In this document: piece by piece, positions 43,198-52,267 of the stretch
Position numbering within the stretch: the first letter of the stretch is position 1
Layout of the letters: every line of letters begins with the position of its first letter
Source: JANRIG01 sp033765235
GTDB taxonomy: Bacteria > Bacteroidota > Bacteroidia > Cytophagales > UBA9547
Assembly (NCBI GenBank): GCA_033765235.1
Contig: JANRIG010000017.1
Coordinates: 1 to 64,000 of the forward strand
DNA length: 64,000 nt
Direction of reading: 5' to 3'
Position numbers and translations under genes: made by a program
The notes under the pieces: model-generated
The model's database searches: none
What the model saw: the letters and a program-made list of their open reading frames with translations, nothing else
Told to the model about the DNA's origin: nothing

Positions 43198-44112
43198 CTA
43201 CCGCTCTAATAGCATACCCAAATAATTTTGATACCTACTTTGTGCTATGGTACCTGCCTCTACACCGGCCATTACTTGGCAGCCGGGTTCGTTGCGGTGG
43301 GTGCAAGTGTTGAATTTACATTGCCCTACCAAGCGTCTCATTTCGGGGAAGTAGTGACTTATTTCTTCATCGTTCATGTCATACAAGCCAAACTCTTTGA
43401 TGCCCGGCATATCTGTGATAAATGTATCATTGTTCACACTGTACATTTCTACAAATGTAGTAGTATGTGTACCTTTATTGTTATAGCCTGATATTGGGGC
43501 TGTTTTTAGCGAAATATGTGGTAATAGTCTGTTTATCAAGCTGCTTTTGCCCACCCCAGACTGCCCTGATATGAGCACATTTTTTCCCTTCATCATATCA
43601 TGCATCTTGCTCATATTCACCTCTTGGTGTACAGATATACGCACACATTCATAGCCAATAGATGAATATATGTGCTCTGCTTCATTCCATATATCCATAT
43701 ATTTGGATTGGGTGAGCAAGTCTATTTTATTCAAAATTATTTTAGTGGGAATTTGGTATGACTCACACCCTACCAAAAATCTATCTACAAAGCCAAGTGG
43801 AGTACGGGGGTGCAGCACAGATATGATGAGCCATACCTCATCTATGTTGGAAGCTATGATGTGGCTATGCTCTGTTTTGTGTGTAGATTTGCGTATGAGA
43901 TAGTTTTTGCGTGGGCATATTTCAGTGATTATCATTTTCACGGCACCTTCTGATTCGGGCTCATAGTGCACCCTGTCGCCCACTGCTATAGGGTTGGTAA
44001 GTTTTTGGTCATTTAGTTTGAATTTGCCTTTGAGCACTGCATGGTACACTTCGCCCTCATTAGTACGTAATGTATAGGTTGACCCCACAGATTTGGTTAC
44101 TACAGCGGTCAT
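43198..44112 (-). CDS. rsgA: Ribosome small subunit-dependent GTPase A
   Basis: A 304-residue circularly permuted GTPase that assists late maturation of the 30S subunit. An N-terminal OB domain (about 1-70) is followed by motifs in permuted order: G4 NKIDLL, G1 GQSGVGKSSLINRL and G3 DMPGIKEFGL. A C-terminal zinc-binding domain follows (CKFNTCTHRNEPGC). Length and order are standard. It lies 18 bases downstream of the coiled-coil nuclease-fold gene on the same strand. Confidence 0.96.
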   Translation of the reverse strand: MTAVVTKSVGSTYTLRTNEGEVYHAVLKGKFKLNDQKLTNPIAVGDRVHYEPESEGAVKMIITEICPRKNYLIRKSTHKTEHSHIIASNIDEVWLIISVLHPRTPLGFVDRFLVGCESYQIPTKIILNKIDLLTQSKYMDIWNEAEHIYSSIGYECVRISVHQEVNMSKMHDMMKGKNVLISGQSGVGKSSLINRLLPHISLKTAPISGYNNKGTHTTTFVEMYSVNNDTFITDMPGIKEFGLYDMNDEEISHYFPEMRRLVGQCKFNTCTHRNEPGCQVMAGVEAGTIAQSRYQNYLGMLLER

Positions 44113-44129
44113 TTATTTACAACTATGGG

Positions 44130-44726
44130 TCACTTCACCTTCCATTCACGAGGTCTGAAAGTTGTTTGATTGTTCATTATTTTCACATTGTCGCCACTGG
44201 GTTTTATCACAAACAGGCCTTTGCTTTCGGCATATTTATCTACACCATCGCTCACTATCATACCTGCCACTGCCGCCAGTAGTATTTTGCCTTCGGCAAA
44301 TGACATAGGATGTGCCAGTATCTTAGCCATACGCTCTATATGCTCGTCTATATCATCTTTTTTTAGTGTATTTTTTACTTCTATGGCTACTACATAGTTT
44401 TTATTATATAATAGTATATCTATCTCATATACAAATTCAAGGTTGTCATCTTTCATGACACAATGGTTGGCTATGAAATGCACTGGTATATTCCAATCAT
44501 TGAATTTGCGTATAAGGTCTTCTCTCACTTGCTCTTCGGCATATTTGCCCAGCATATCGCCAAATTCAGCTAATTTCTTATTAAGTTCTTTTTGTGATTT
44601 TTCCATACGCTTGTCTCTCTCAGCCATTTGCCTGTTGGTCTCAGCCATTTGCTTGTCTGTTTCAGCCATACGTCTGTCTGTTTCAGCAAAAAGTTCTAAT
44701 ACTCGCTCATAGGTAAGTTCTGCCAT
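44130..44726 (-). CDS. Coiled-coil PD-(D/E)XK nuclease-fold protein, second example
   Basis: A 198-residue protein with the same plan as the one at 22263-22910. Residues about 14-45 hold imperfect heptads (AETDRRM, AETDKQM, AETNRQM, AERDKRM) forming a coiled coil. The C-terminal half has a PD-(D/E)XK-like core: EIDILLYNKNYVVAIEVKN. Sequence identity between the two is low outside this plan. Role unknown. It lies just upstream of rsgA and 43 bases downstream of waaA, on the same strand as both. Confidence 0.78.
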   Translation of the reverse strand: MAELTYERVLELFAETDRRMAETDKQMAETNRQMAERDKRMEKSQKELNKKLAEFGDMLGKYAEEQVREDLIRKFNDWNIPVHFIANHCVMKDDNLEFVYEIDILLYNKNYVVAIEVKNTLKKDDIDEHIERMAKILAHPMSFAEGKILLAAVAGMIVSDGVDKYAESKGLFVIKPSGDNVKIMNNQTTFRPREWKVK

Positions 44727-44769
44727 TTACTTAATATTTTCACAAAAATAATGTTTTTTTATACAAATT

Positions 44770-46041
44770 TCAAATGATATGGGAGTGATATTGACTTGCA
44801 AAAACTGTGTCATATATGCTTTTTGAGCCACCACTATTATTGATTATCATTTGATACGCATGGTGTCCCATGCTTGTCCTTGTACTGATATCTTCACATA
44901 ATAATATAATTTTTTGGGATAATGATGCACTATTCTCAATGATGAATGCACCATGGGCATCTACCATGAGTTGGGCTTCGCGATACTTACTGATATTTGG
45001 ACCAAAAAGTACAGGCTTGCTATACACCGCAGGCTCCAATATACTGTGCAATCCACCCTTGAAGCCACCACCTATATATACAAAATCTGCATAGTAGTAG
45101 CTCGATGCAAGGTAGCCTATATTATTCATTATCAATATATCAGCATCATATTTGAGGTTGGTATACCGTGCACTATTAGCTTTCAGTCGTTGCTCTATGT
45201 ATATAAGGTCTTTATTTTCTATTTCATGAGGTGCCCATAGTATTTTCAAATTGTATTTTTTTAATAATTGAGGAGTGAGCATATTACATATCACATCTAC
45301 ATCTTCAGGGTGGGTACTACCTATTATCCATAATATGCCATCGCCTTTAAAATGCGCTATGTCAGGCATCAATTTTCTATTAGCAGGTAGGTTGAGCACT
45401 GTATCAAAACGTGTATCATTGGCTATATATGACTGAATATTAATTGATTGTAGTAGCGACTGTGAAAGGCTGTCTTGTACAAATATCATGCTATAATAGG
45501 CAAGCATTTTTCTAAACAGGTAGCCATAAGGCTTAAAAAATATGTGATGAGGATAAAAAAAAGACGAAAATAGCACAACAGGTATATTATTTTCATGCAA
45601 TTTTTTGATTAATTGATACCAAAATTCATATTTCACTATAAATACCATTTCAGGGTTCACTATTTTTATGATTTTGAGTGCATCAGTACTGTAGTCGGCA
45701 GGCAGGTATGTTACACAATCTGCATAAGGGTAGTTTTTGCGCATTTCATATCCTGATGATGAGTAAAATGTAAGCAATATTTTATAGTCAGGTTTTTGTA
45801 TTTTTATTAGTTCTAATAAAGGTCGTCCTTGCTCAAACTCGCCCAACGATGAGCAGTGAAACCATATAGTTTTATGATTTTTTCCTGAAAAAACATTTTG
45901 CAAAACTTCAAAAGTAGCTCTGCGACCGGACAGCATTTTTTGTGTTTTTAAGCTCCACATTGAATGAATGCGAATAGCTGTTTCTAATAGTACGATACCA
46001 ATATTGTAAATAATTTCTGAAGCAAAAATTCTTATATCCAT
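44770..46041 (-). CDS. waaA: 3-deoxy-D-manno-octulosonic acid transferase
   Basis: A 423-residue GT30 glycosyltransferase that adds Kdo from CMP-Kdo to lipid A precursor at the inner membrane. The N-terminal membrane helix is followed by the family block IWFHCSSLGEFEQGRPLLE (catalytic Glu), TFYSSSGYEMRKNYPYADCVTYLP and VKYEFWYQLI, and later LWIIGSTHPEDVDVI and GGGFKGGLHSILEPAVY. All typical. It indicates a lipopolysaccharide or lipooligosaccharide outer membrane. Divergent from the DUF4296 gene. Confidence 0.95.
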   Translation of the reverse strand: MDIRIFASEIIYNIGIVLLETAIRIHSMWSLKTQKMLSGRRATFEVLQNVFSGKNHKTIWFHCSSLGEFEQGRPLLELIKIQKPDYKILLTFYSSSGYEMRKNYPYADCVTYLPADYSTDALKIIKIVNPEMVFIVKYEFWYQLIKKLHENNIPVVLFSSFFYPHHIFFKPYGYLFRKMLAYYSMIFVQDSLSQSLLQSINIQSYIANDTRFDTVLNLPANRKLMPDIAHFKGDGILWIIGSTHPEDVDVICNMLTPQLLKKYNLKILWAPHEIENKDLIYIEQRLKANSARYTNLKYDADILIMNNIGYLASSYYYADFVYIGGGFKGGLHSILEPAVYSKPVLFGPNISKYREAQLMVDAHGAFIIENSASLSQKIILLCEDISTRTSMGHHAYQMIINNSGGSKSIYDTVFASQYHSHII

Positions 46042-46096
46042 CTTATAATTAAACCTACAAATATCCTACTAATTGGGATAATTTCCTCAAATAATA

Positions 46097-46104
46097 TATT
46101 TTTG
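46097..46104 (+). promoter_or_regulatory. -7 element (TATTTTTG) almost touching the DUF4296 start
   Basis: TATTTTTG matches TAnnTTTG and ends only four bases before the ATG at 46109. If it is used, the transcript would be leaderless or nearly so. Confidence 0.4.
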
Positions 46105-46108
46105 CTCA

Positions 46109-46453
46109 ATGATAAGATTCTCCCTCAGTGTTGCAACATTTTTGTTTCTGCTATTAATATCATGCAATGATGACCAAAAAGTATCTGCACCACTATCTGA
46201 GGATGAAATGGTGAATACGCTTATACAAATACATCTTAACGAGGCCAAGGCTATCAATACATTTTTGCCTGTAGACTCCCAACGATTGTATTACAAAATA
46301 CTCGAAGACTCTATGTGGTATAAATTGCAAACTACTCGTGTACTTTATGACTCCAGCTACAAAATGTATGCACGACATGCATATGCCTTGGACAAAATAT
46401 ACACCCGTGTGATAGATTCACTAAGCTTACGCGAAGCATTGCGAAAGTTGTAA
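46109..46453 (+). CDS. DUF4296 lipoprotein
   Basis: A 114-residue predicted lipoprotein. The signal MIRFSLSVATFLFLLLISCN ends in a lipobox Cys. The body matches DUF4296, a small helical domain of Bacteroidota (LSEDEMVNTLIQIHLNEAKA, then YKMYARHAYALDKIYTRVIDSL). Function unknown; it should sit on the periplasmic side of a membrane. It is convergent with the symporter gene. Confidence 0.85.
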   Translation: MIRFSLSVATFLFLLLISCNDDQKVSAPLSEDEMVNTLIQIHLNEAKAINTFLPVDSQRLYYKILEDSMWYKLQTTRVLYDSSYKMYARHAYALDKIYTRVIDSLSLREALRKL

Positions 46454-46495
46454 TAGTGCATACAAGTTATAAGCCATTATTTTGTATATGATACA

Positions 46496-47734
46496 TTAGC
46501 CCAATACTTCATTCATCTTATGGCTGTCCAATTCGCCTTCTATTTTGGCAATAAACATGGTAGCCACCCCATTGCCTATCAGATTTGTAATAGACCGTGC
46601 CTCAGACATAAACCTGTCTATCCCCAATAGCAATGCCACCCCCTCTACAGGTACCACATGTGTGGCTTGCAGGGTGCCTGCCAATATCACTATAGCACTC
46701 CCATGCACAGCAGCAGCCCCTTTGGAGGTGACCATGAGAATGAAAATAATGGTGAGCTGCTCATACAAGCTCAATGGTATGTTGTAGGCTTGAGCTATGA
46801 ATAAGGTGGCCATAGATAAGTATATGGTGGAGCCATCAAGGTTAAATGAGTAGCCTGTAGGTATCACAAGCCGTGTGACAGAGCGGCTGCAACCTAAGTT
46901 TTCGAGCTTGTGCATGATACGGTTGAGCACCGTTTCGCTGGATGAGGTGCCGAGCACTATGAGCAGCTCATCTTTGATATACACCAAAAACTTAAAGATA
47001 TTATACCTGCAATACCATGATATAGAGCCCAGTATCACTATTACAAAAACTATGACTGTGGTGTAGAATGTGAGCATAAGCTTGGCAAGCGGCACTACAG
47101 ACTGCAACCCAAACTTGCCTACCGCATAAGCCATAGCACCAAATGCTGCCAATGGTGCCATATACATGAGCATATTGAGTATGTTGAAAAATACATGTAA
47201 TATTTTGTCGAATATATTAATAATTTGACTGCCGCCTTCGCGCAACTTGGTGACACCTATGCCAAAAAACACGGCAAAAATGAGAATTTGTACTACTTCG
47301 CCTTCGGCAAATGCTTTTACTGCATTGGCAGGCAAGTTGTGCATCAAAAAATCGAGCCAATCTATCTCTTTTTTTTCTGTGACGTAGTTGGATATATCGC
47401 CTTTGGATATGGCTGAAAAGTCTACCCCTGTGCCCGGCTCAAATACATTGGCTATCACCACTCCTATGATTAATGCAAATGTAGTGACTATTTCAAAATA
47501 CAGTAGTGCTTTGCCTCCCACACTGCCGAGTTTCTTGAGATTGCCTATACTGCCAATACCATTTACCACACTAAAAAATATAATAAAAGGAATGAGCAAC
47601 TTCACAAATTTGAAAAACACATCGCTCAGTATTTTCATATTCATGCCCCATTCGGGGCTCATGGCACCCAATAGCAAGCCAAGCGCTATAGATACTAAAA
47701 CTTGAAAAGTAAGGTTTTTGAATAAAGCAGGCAT
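46496..47734 (-). CDS. Dicarboxylate/amino acid:cation symporter (DAACS family)
   Basis: A 412-residue inner-membrane transporter of the GltP/DctA family, with about eight helices and two re-entrant loops. The serine-rich hairpin LGTSSSETVLNRI and the later TGYSFNLDGSTIYLSMATLFIAQA with AAVHGSAIVIL are family hallmarks. Family members carry glutamate, aspartate or C4-dicarboxylates with Na+ or H+. It lies three bases after the GH2 gene in the uxaC-GH2 operon, so it might carry a hexuronate or related acid here; that is inference from position only. Confidence 0.92.
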   Translation of the reverse strand: MPALFKNLTFQVLVSIALGLLLGAMSPEWGMNMKILSDVFFKFVKLLIPFIIFFSVVNGIGSIGNLKKLGSVGGKALLYFEIVTTFALIIGVVIANVFEPGTGVDFSAISKGDISNYVTEKKEIDWLDFLMHNLPANAVKAFAEGEVVQILIFAVFFGIGVTKLREGGSQIINIFDKILHVFFNILNMLMYMAPLAAFGAMAYAVGKFGLQSVVPLAKLMLTFYTTVIVFVIVILGSISWYCRYNIFKFLVYIKDELLIVLGTSSSETVLNRIMHKLENLGCSRSVTRLVIPTGYSFNLDGSTIYLSMATLFIAQAYNIPLSLYEQLTIIFILMVTSKGAAAVHGSAIVILAGTLQATHVVPVEGVALLLGIDRFMSEARSITNLIGNGVATMFIAKIEGELDSHKMNEVLG

Positions 47735-47737
47735 GGG

Positions 47738-49543
47738 TTATTTTATTTCCTCATAATATTTTTTGAGCACATAAAAGGCTTTCTTTTTATTGCCTTTGTG
47801 CCCTACCAGTCCTTTATTGTTCCACCCTTCTTGATAGTATGGGTTGAGCCGCTTGGGAGACCTAAAGTCTGCCAATATCCATGGCGAGCAACCTACAAAT
47901 TGTTTGCCAATTTTGCGCATCATTTCTGTTTGCTCGGTGTAGTACCACTCTTGGTACTCCTCACTCCATCTGGTAAGACTGTCAGCATAAAAACCACCCA
48001 ATGCTTCTGCGCCTGTTTCGCTGATGAAAAATGGTTTTTTATATTTAATGTCCCACTTTATGGTGCGGCAATTGGTAGGAAGCCCGCCATACCACCCATT
48101 GTACTCATTTATGGAAACTATATCTACATATTCGCCCAATGGGTCATTTACTATGTGTGTATCCCAATCCGGCACATTGTAGTGTACTTCCAATGCAGCA
48201 GATACTAATCTGGAGGGGTCAAGTATTTTGGTTGATTTTATCAACTCTGCCATAAATTTTGTACGCTGTTCACTCACAGGAGTTTCATTCCCTACTGACC
48301 ATATTGCCACACATGCTCTGTTTATATCGCGGGTCACCATTTCGGCAAGTTGAGTATTGGCTTTTTCAAGTGTTTCAGCATTATTGAAGTTGATGTTCCA
48401 ATACACAGGTATTTCTGACCATACTATTAGCCCTAATGAGTCTGCTACTTTGGTCATGTGTTCATTGTGAGGGTAGTGAGCCAGCCTTACCATGTTGCAC
48501 CCCAAGTCTTTGGCCCAATTCAGAAGTATTACGGCATCTTGCTTAGTGTAAGCTCTTCGCCCTTGTGTAGGCAGCTCTTCATGTATGCATATTCCTTTCA
48601 TAAAGAGTGGTTTACCGTTGAGCAACAACTCTGTTTGGCGAGTTTCTATGGTCTTGAAGCCTATTTTATCTGCTATTTTTTCGGTAGAGGTGGTGATAAT
48701 GATTTGATATAGCTTTGGACTTTCGGGCGACCATAGTGTGATGCCGGGTACTTTTAATGATAGGTTTTGTGCTTCTTTGGCTTTGATAATTTTGACAAAT
48801 TTAAGCGCTGGTATTTCTATTTTTACCATTTCATTTTCTACATATTGCGACATGTTAATTTTACATGTTATGGTTTTGTCTTTTTGCATTGCAAACTGAT
48901 AATTGATAATGTGTACAGCAGGCAACTCCACCAAATGTACATCGCGTGTGATGCCTCCATAGTTCCACCAATCAAAGTTCAGAGCCGGTATCTCATCAGC
49001 ATATCTTTTGTTGTCTGCTTTTACTATCAAATAATTGTCTTTTTCTAATAGAGAGCTATCAGGTATTTCAAAGCAGAATGGGGTGAACCCACCCTTGTGC
49101 TCGCCAAGATATTTCCCGTTGATAAACACATTTGCTTTATAATTAACCGCACCAAAATGAACGAATAGCTTATTATTTTTATCAGATTTTATATAATCAA
49201 ATGATTTTTTGTACCACACAGTGCCTTCATAAAGGTCGAGGCGGGGGTTTTGTGAATTCCAATCTCCGGGTACTTTCAGCACGTATTTATCTACATATCC
49301 GTGCTCTATTCGCTCTGTTTTGTCTGCAGGAATACCATTATTCCAAAATGCCTGTTTGTCTTTGTCATTTCGTTTTATGTATTTGTAGTTATAGTATCCT
49401 GTCTCAAACACATCAATGATATATTGCCATTCCCCGTTTAGTGAGGTGTATTTCCTGCTTTCAATATTAATAATCAATGGATTAACTGCCCACGCTTGCA
49501 TGTGGCAAAACAGTACAAGTGATAATAATTTTATTATTTTCAT
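47738..49543 (-). CDS. Secreted GH2 beta-glucuronidase-type enzyme
   Basis: A 601-residue glycoside hydrolase of family 2, exported by a signal peptide (MKIIKLLSLVLFCHMQAWA). The sugar-binding, immunoglobulin-like and TIM-barrel domains follow in order. The acid/base Glu is in IWSVGNETPVSEQ and the nucleophile Glu in KPFFISETGAEALGG. The sequence resembles beta-glucuronidases more than beta-galactosidases, and its neighbour uxaC supports glucuronides as substrates. It starts one base after the uxaC stop and ends three bases before the symporter. Confidence 0.9.
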   Translation of the reverse strand: MKIIKLLSLVLFCHMQAWAVNPLIINIESRKYTSLNGEWQYIIDVFETGYYNYKYIKRNDKDKQAFWNNGIPADKTERIEHGYVDKYVLKVPGDWNSQNPRLDLYEGTVWYKKSFDYIKSDKNNKLFVHFGAVNYKANVFINGKYLGEHKGGFTPFCFEIPDSSLLEKDNYLIVKADNKRYADEIPALNFDWWNYGGITRDVHLVELPAVHIINYQFAMQKDKTITCKINMSQYVENEMVKIEIPALKFVKIIKAKEAQNLSLKVPGITLWSPESPKLYQIIITTSTEKIADKIGFKTIETRQTELLLNGKPLFMKGICIHEELPTQGRRAYTKQDAVILLNWAKDLGCNMVRLAHYPHNEHMTKVADSLGLIVWSEIPVYWNINFNNAETLEKANTQLAEMVTRDINRACVAIWSVGNETPVSEQRTKFMAELIKSTKILDPSRLVSAALEVHYNVPDWDTHIVNDPLGEYVDIVSINEYNGWYGGLPTNCRTIKWDIKYKKPFFISETGAEALGGFYADSLTRWSEEYQEWYYTEQTEMMRKIGKQFVGCSPWILADFRSPKRLNPYYQEGWNNKGLVGHKGNKKKAFYVLKKYYEEIK

Positions 49544-49544
49544 A

Positions 49545-50960
49545 TTAATTTAAGTTAAAATAATTTTTTGCGTTGTGATAACATATGTTTTGCACCATTT
49601 GCCCAATCCAGTTCATATCATTGGGCAGCTCGCCATTTTCTATATCATTGCCTAATATATTGCATAATATTCTTCTGAAATATTCATGTCTCGGGAATGA
49701 GAGAAAACTGCGAGAGTCTGTGAGCATTCCTACAAATCGACTCAGCAAACCCATGTTTGAAAGTGCATTGATTTGTTTTTCCATACCGTCTTTTTGGTCA
49801 AGAAACCACCACCCTGAGCCAAATTGTATTTTGCCGACAATATTGCCGTCTTGGAAGTTGCCAATCATGCTGGCAAATACTTCATTATAGGCAGGATTAA
49901 GATTGTATATAATAGTTTTGGTCAATTTATTTTCAGTGTCTAACTTGTTGAAAAACTGTGCCATACCTTGTGCCACAGTAAAGTCTCCAATACTGTCGGC
50001 TCCACAATCTGCTCCTATTATTTTTTGCAAGCGAGTATTATTATTGCGCAGTGCACCTATATGAAACTGCTGTACCCACCCTTTTTGCGCATCAAGCAAA
50101 GCCAAATGATATAGTACAAACGATTGATATTGAGATATTTCTTCAGAATTCAGCTTTACCCCTCGCATGAGCTTTTGGAATGATGCTTCTACATCTTTGT
50201 CATTATATTGTGCATACGGTATAGTATCCAGTCCATGGTCTGAAAGTTTGCAACCACGTCTTGCAAAATAGTCGTGCCTGTAGGTGAGTGCGCCCATCAG
50301 GTGGCTGAGTGATGTAATATTCAAATTGGCAGACTCTCCTAATTTTTGCACATATATTTTGTAATTTTCCGGGGTATACACTTCCAATACTTTATCTGCA
50401 CGAAAGGTAGGGTACATCTTTATGCCAATATTCATAGCGTTGAAAGCCTCGTGGTGTACCAAATCATCTATAGGGTCATCGGTAGTACATATAGTTTCTA
50501 CCTTCATTTTTTGGAGCAGATTTTGAGTACTGTATTGCAATGTTTGCAATATTTGGGAGGTACGCTCGTAGATAATATTTGAGGTATTGGCACTTAGCAA
50601 CTCATGTATATCAAAATATCTTTGCAACTCCAGATGTGTCCAGTGATAGAGTGGGTTGCGCATAGTGTATGGCACTGTGTACGCCCATTTTTCAAATTTT
50701 TGCCGGTCAGAAGTATTTTTGCCCGTGATGTACTCCTCGTTCACCCCGTTTGCACGCATGGCACGCCACTTATAATGGTCGCCATAGAGCCATGCTTGGG
50801 TAATGTTTTCAAATACCATGTTTTCTGCTACTTGCTTTGCAGACAAATGATTATGATAATCTATGATAGGCATGTGCGCTGCAAAGTCATGATAGAGCAA
50901 TTGTGCAGTGCGGGTCTGTAATAGAAAATCTTGGTCAATAAAAGCCTTTGGCATGTGCAA
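49545..50960 (-). CDS. uxaC: Glucuronate isomerase
   Basis: A 471-residue enzyme of the amidohydrolase fold that converts D-glucuronate to D-fructuronate, or galacturonate to tagaturonate. The metal-binding opening MPIIDYHNHLSAKQVAEN, the block LYGDHYKWRAMRANGV and the late MLTDSRSFLSFPRHEYFRR are characteristic. First gene of the uxaC-GH2-symporter operon. The pathway needs UxaB or UxuB (not in the window) and a dehydratase; a UxaA-type dehydratase is at 8631-10271. Confidence 0.96.
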   Translation of the reverse strand: MHMPKAFIDQDFLLQTRTAQLLYHDFAAHMPIIDYHNHLSAKQVAENMVFENITQAWLYGDHYKWRAMRANGVNEEYITGKNTSDRQKFEKWAYTVPYTMRNPLYHWTHLELQRYFDIHELLSANTSNIIYERTSQILQTLQYSTQNLLQKMKVETICTTDDPIDDLVHHEAFNAMNIGIKMYPTFRADKVLEVYTPENYKIYVQKLGESANLNITSLSHLMGALTYRHDYFARRGCKLSDHGLDTIPYAQYNDKDVEASFQKLMRGVKLNSEEISQYQSFVLYHLALLDAQKGWVQQFHIGALRNNNTRLQKIIGADCGADSIGDFTVAQGMAQFFNKLDTENKLTKTIIYNLNPAYNEVFASMIGNFQDGNIVGKIQFGSGWWFLDQKDGMEKQINALSNMGLLSRFVGMLTDSRSFLSFPRHEYFRRILCNILGNDIENGELPNDMNWIGQMVQNICYHNAKNYFNLN

Positions 50961-51065
50961 TAAATGTGTAAAAAAAAAACGGTGTAAATATATTATTTAG
51001 CTATCAAAAAAATATTTATACTCGCAAAATAATAATATATATTTGAAAAAAAACTTTATTCTTCT

Positions 51066-51476
51066 GTGAATATAAAAGCAATCTATATTAATCTCCCGGT
51101 AAAAGACTTGCAGCAAACGCGAAGTTTTTGGACGTCGCTTGGCTTTGGGTTTAACGAGCAATTTAGCGACGAAAAAGCAGTATGTCTTATACTCAATGAT
51201 GGCACTATGTATGCCATGCTCATAGCCCACGATTACTATAAAACATTCACAAACAGACCTATAGCAGATGGCTCTACTACTCAGGTACTAATAGCCATAG
51301 AGGTAGAAACCAAAGAAAAAGTAGATGAAACAATAAAACTTGCACTTGCTCACGGTGGCTCCAGATATCGCAACGGGGAAGACCACGGCTGGATGTATTA
51401 TGACTCGTTTGCAGACCCTGATGGGCACCAGTGGGAAGTCATGTACTCAGACCTGAGCAAACTGCCTCAGGGATAA
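51066..51476 (+). CDS. VOC-superfamily (glyoxalase/bleomycin-resistance fold) protein
   Basis: A 136-residue protein of the vicinal oxygen chelate fold. The N-terminus NIKAIYINLPVKDLQQTRSFWTSLGF and the C-terminal SFADPDGHQWEVMYSDLS match the family. A metal-binding Glu (WEVMY) is present; the substrate is unknown. The start is a GTG at 51066. Divergent from uxaC with about 105 bases between them. Confidence 0.88.
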   Translation: MNIKAIYINLPVKDLQQTRSFWTSLGFGFNEQFSDEKAVCLILNDGTMYAMLIAHDYYKTFTNRPIADGSTTQVLIAIEVETKEKVDETIKLALAHGGSRYRNGEDHGWMYYDSFADPDGHQWEVMYSDLSKLPQG

Positions 51477-51662
51477 TATATTGTAAATTTAAGATTTAAG
51501 ATTTTGAGATTAGTACTATATATTTAGGAGTGATATTATTTACTTTGAGACCATTTATGATGTTCGACTGTTTGTAGATAGGTGCCTGAAGTGAATTGAT
51601 TGACAAAATTTATTAAGTAAATGCCATTCATTCAAATTTATGGTATATTTACAAAAAAAAAT

Positions 51663-52253
51663 ATGAAAAAAATCATCCTTATCTTCTCAGTAAGTCTATT
51701 ATCAGCAGTACAATCATATTCTCAAAATATTTATGCCAAGCGCGACGATGTATGTCCTTTGCAGGTTGGCAAAAAAGTACCTGATGTGATATTCAAAGAC
51801 ACCAAAGATCAAGACATATCGCTCAAAGACATATATGCACAAAAGCCGGTGTTATTGATATTTTTTAGAGGCAACTGGTGCCCGTATTGCAATGCTCACT
51901 TGAGCGAATTGCAAAAAATAGAGCAAGAGGTACTTAAGGCGGGTTACCAAATAGTGGCAGTGAGCCCCGACAAAATCACAGAAATACCCAAAACTATTGA
52001 AAAAGATAAAATAAACTATACTTTGCTGAGTGATGCAGCTATGAAAGCCATGCCTGAGTTTGGTATTGTATATCGCGAGAAAGGATATGTAGGGTTGCTC
52101 GAATCAGCATCAGGTCAAGGTCATAGATTTTTGCCTGCACCCTCGGTATTTATCATTAACAAGCAAGGTGATATACTTTTTACTTATGTGAATATTGATG
52201 TAAGCAAGAGGCTGAGCAAAGAAATAATATTGGCAGCATTGCAAAATTTATAA
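51663..52253 (+). CDS. Exported peroxiredoxin-like (AhpC/TSA) protein with CPYC site
   Basis: A 196-residue exported thioredoxin-fold protein. I start it at ATG 51663, giving the signal peptide MKKIILIFSVSLLSAVQSYS; the frame extends to 51621 with no signal. The active site FFRGNWCPYCNAHLSELQKI belongs to the peroxiredoxin-like group with CxxC. Then LLSDAAMKAMPEFGIVYRE and PAPSVFIINKQGDI follow the AhpC/TSA fold. It probably works in the periplasm as a thiol reductase or peroxidase. The protease gene follows closely, within about 15 bases. Confidence 0.9.
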   Translation: MKKIILIFSVSLLSAVQSYSQNIYAKRDDVCPLQVGKKVPDVIFKDTKDQDISLKDIYAQKPVLLIFFRGNWCPYCNAHLSELQKIEQEVLKAGYQIVAVSPDKITEIPKTIEKDKINYTLLSDAAMKAMPEFGIVYREKGYVGLLESASGQGHRFLPAPSVFIINKQGDILFTYVNIDVSKRLSKEIILAALQNL

Positions 52254-52267
52254 AATAATATAATACT

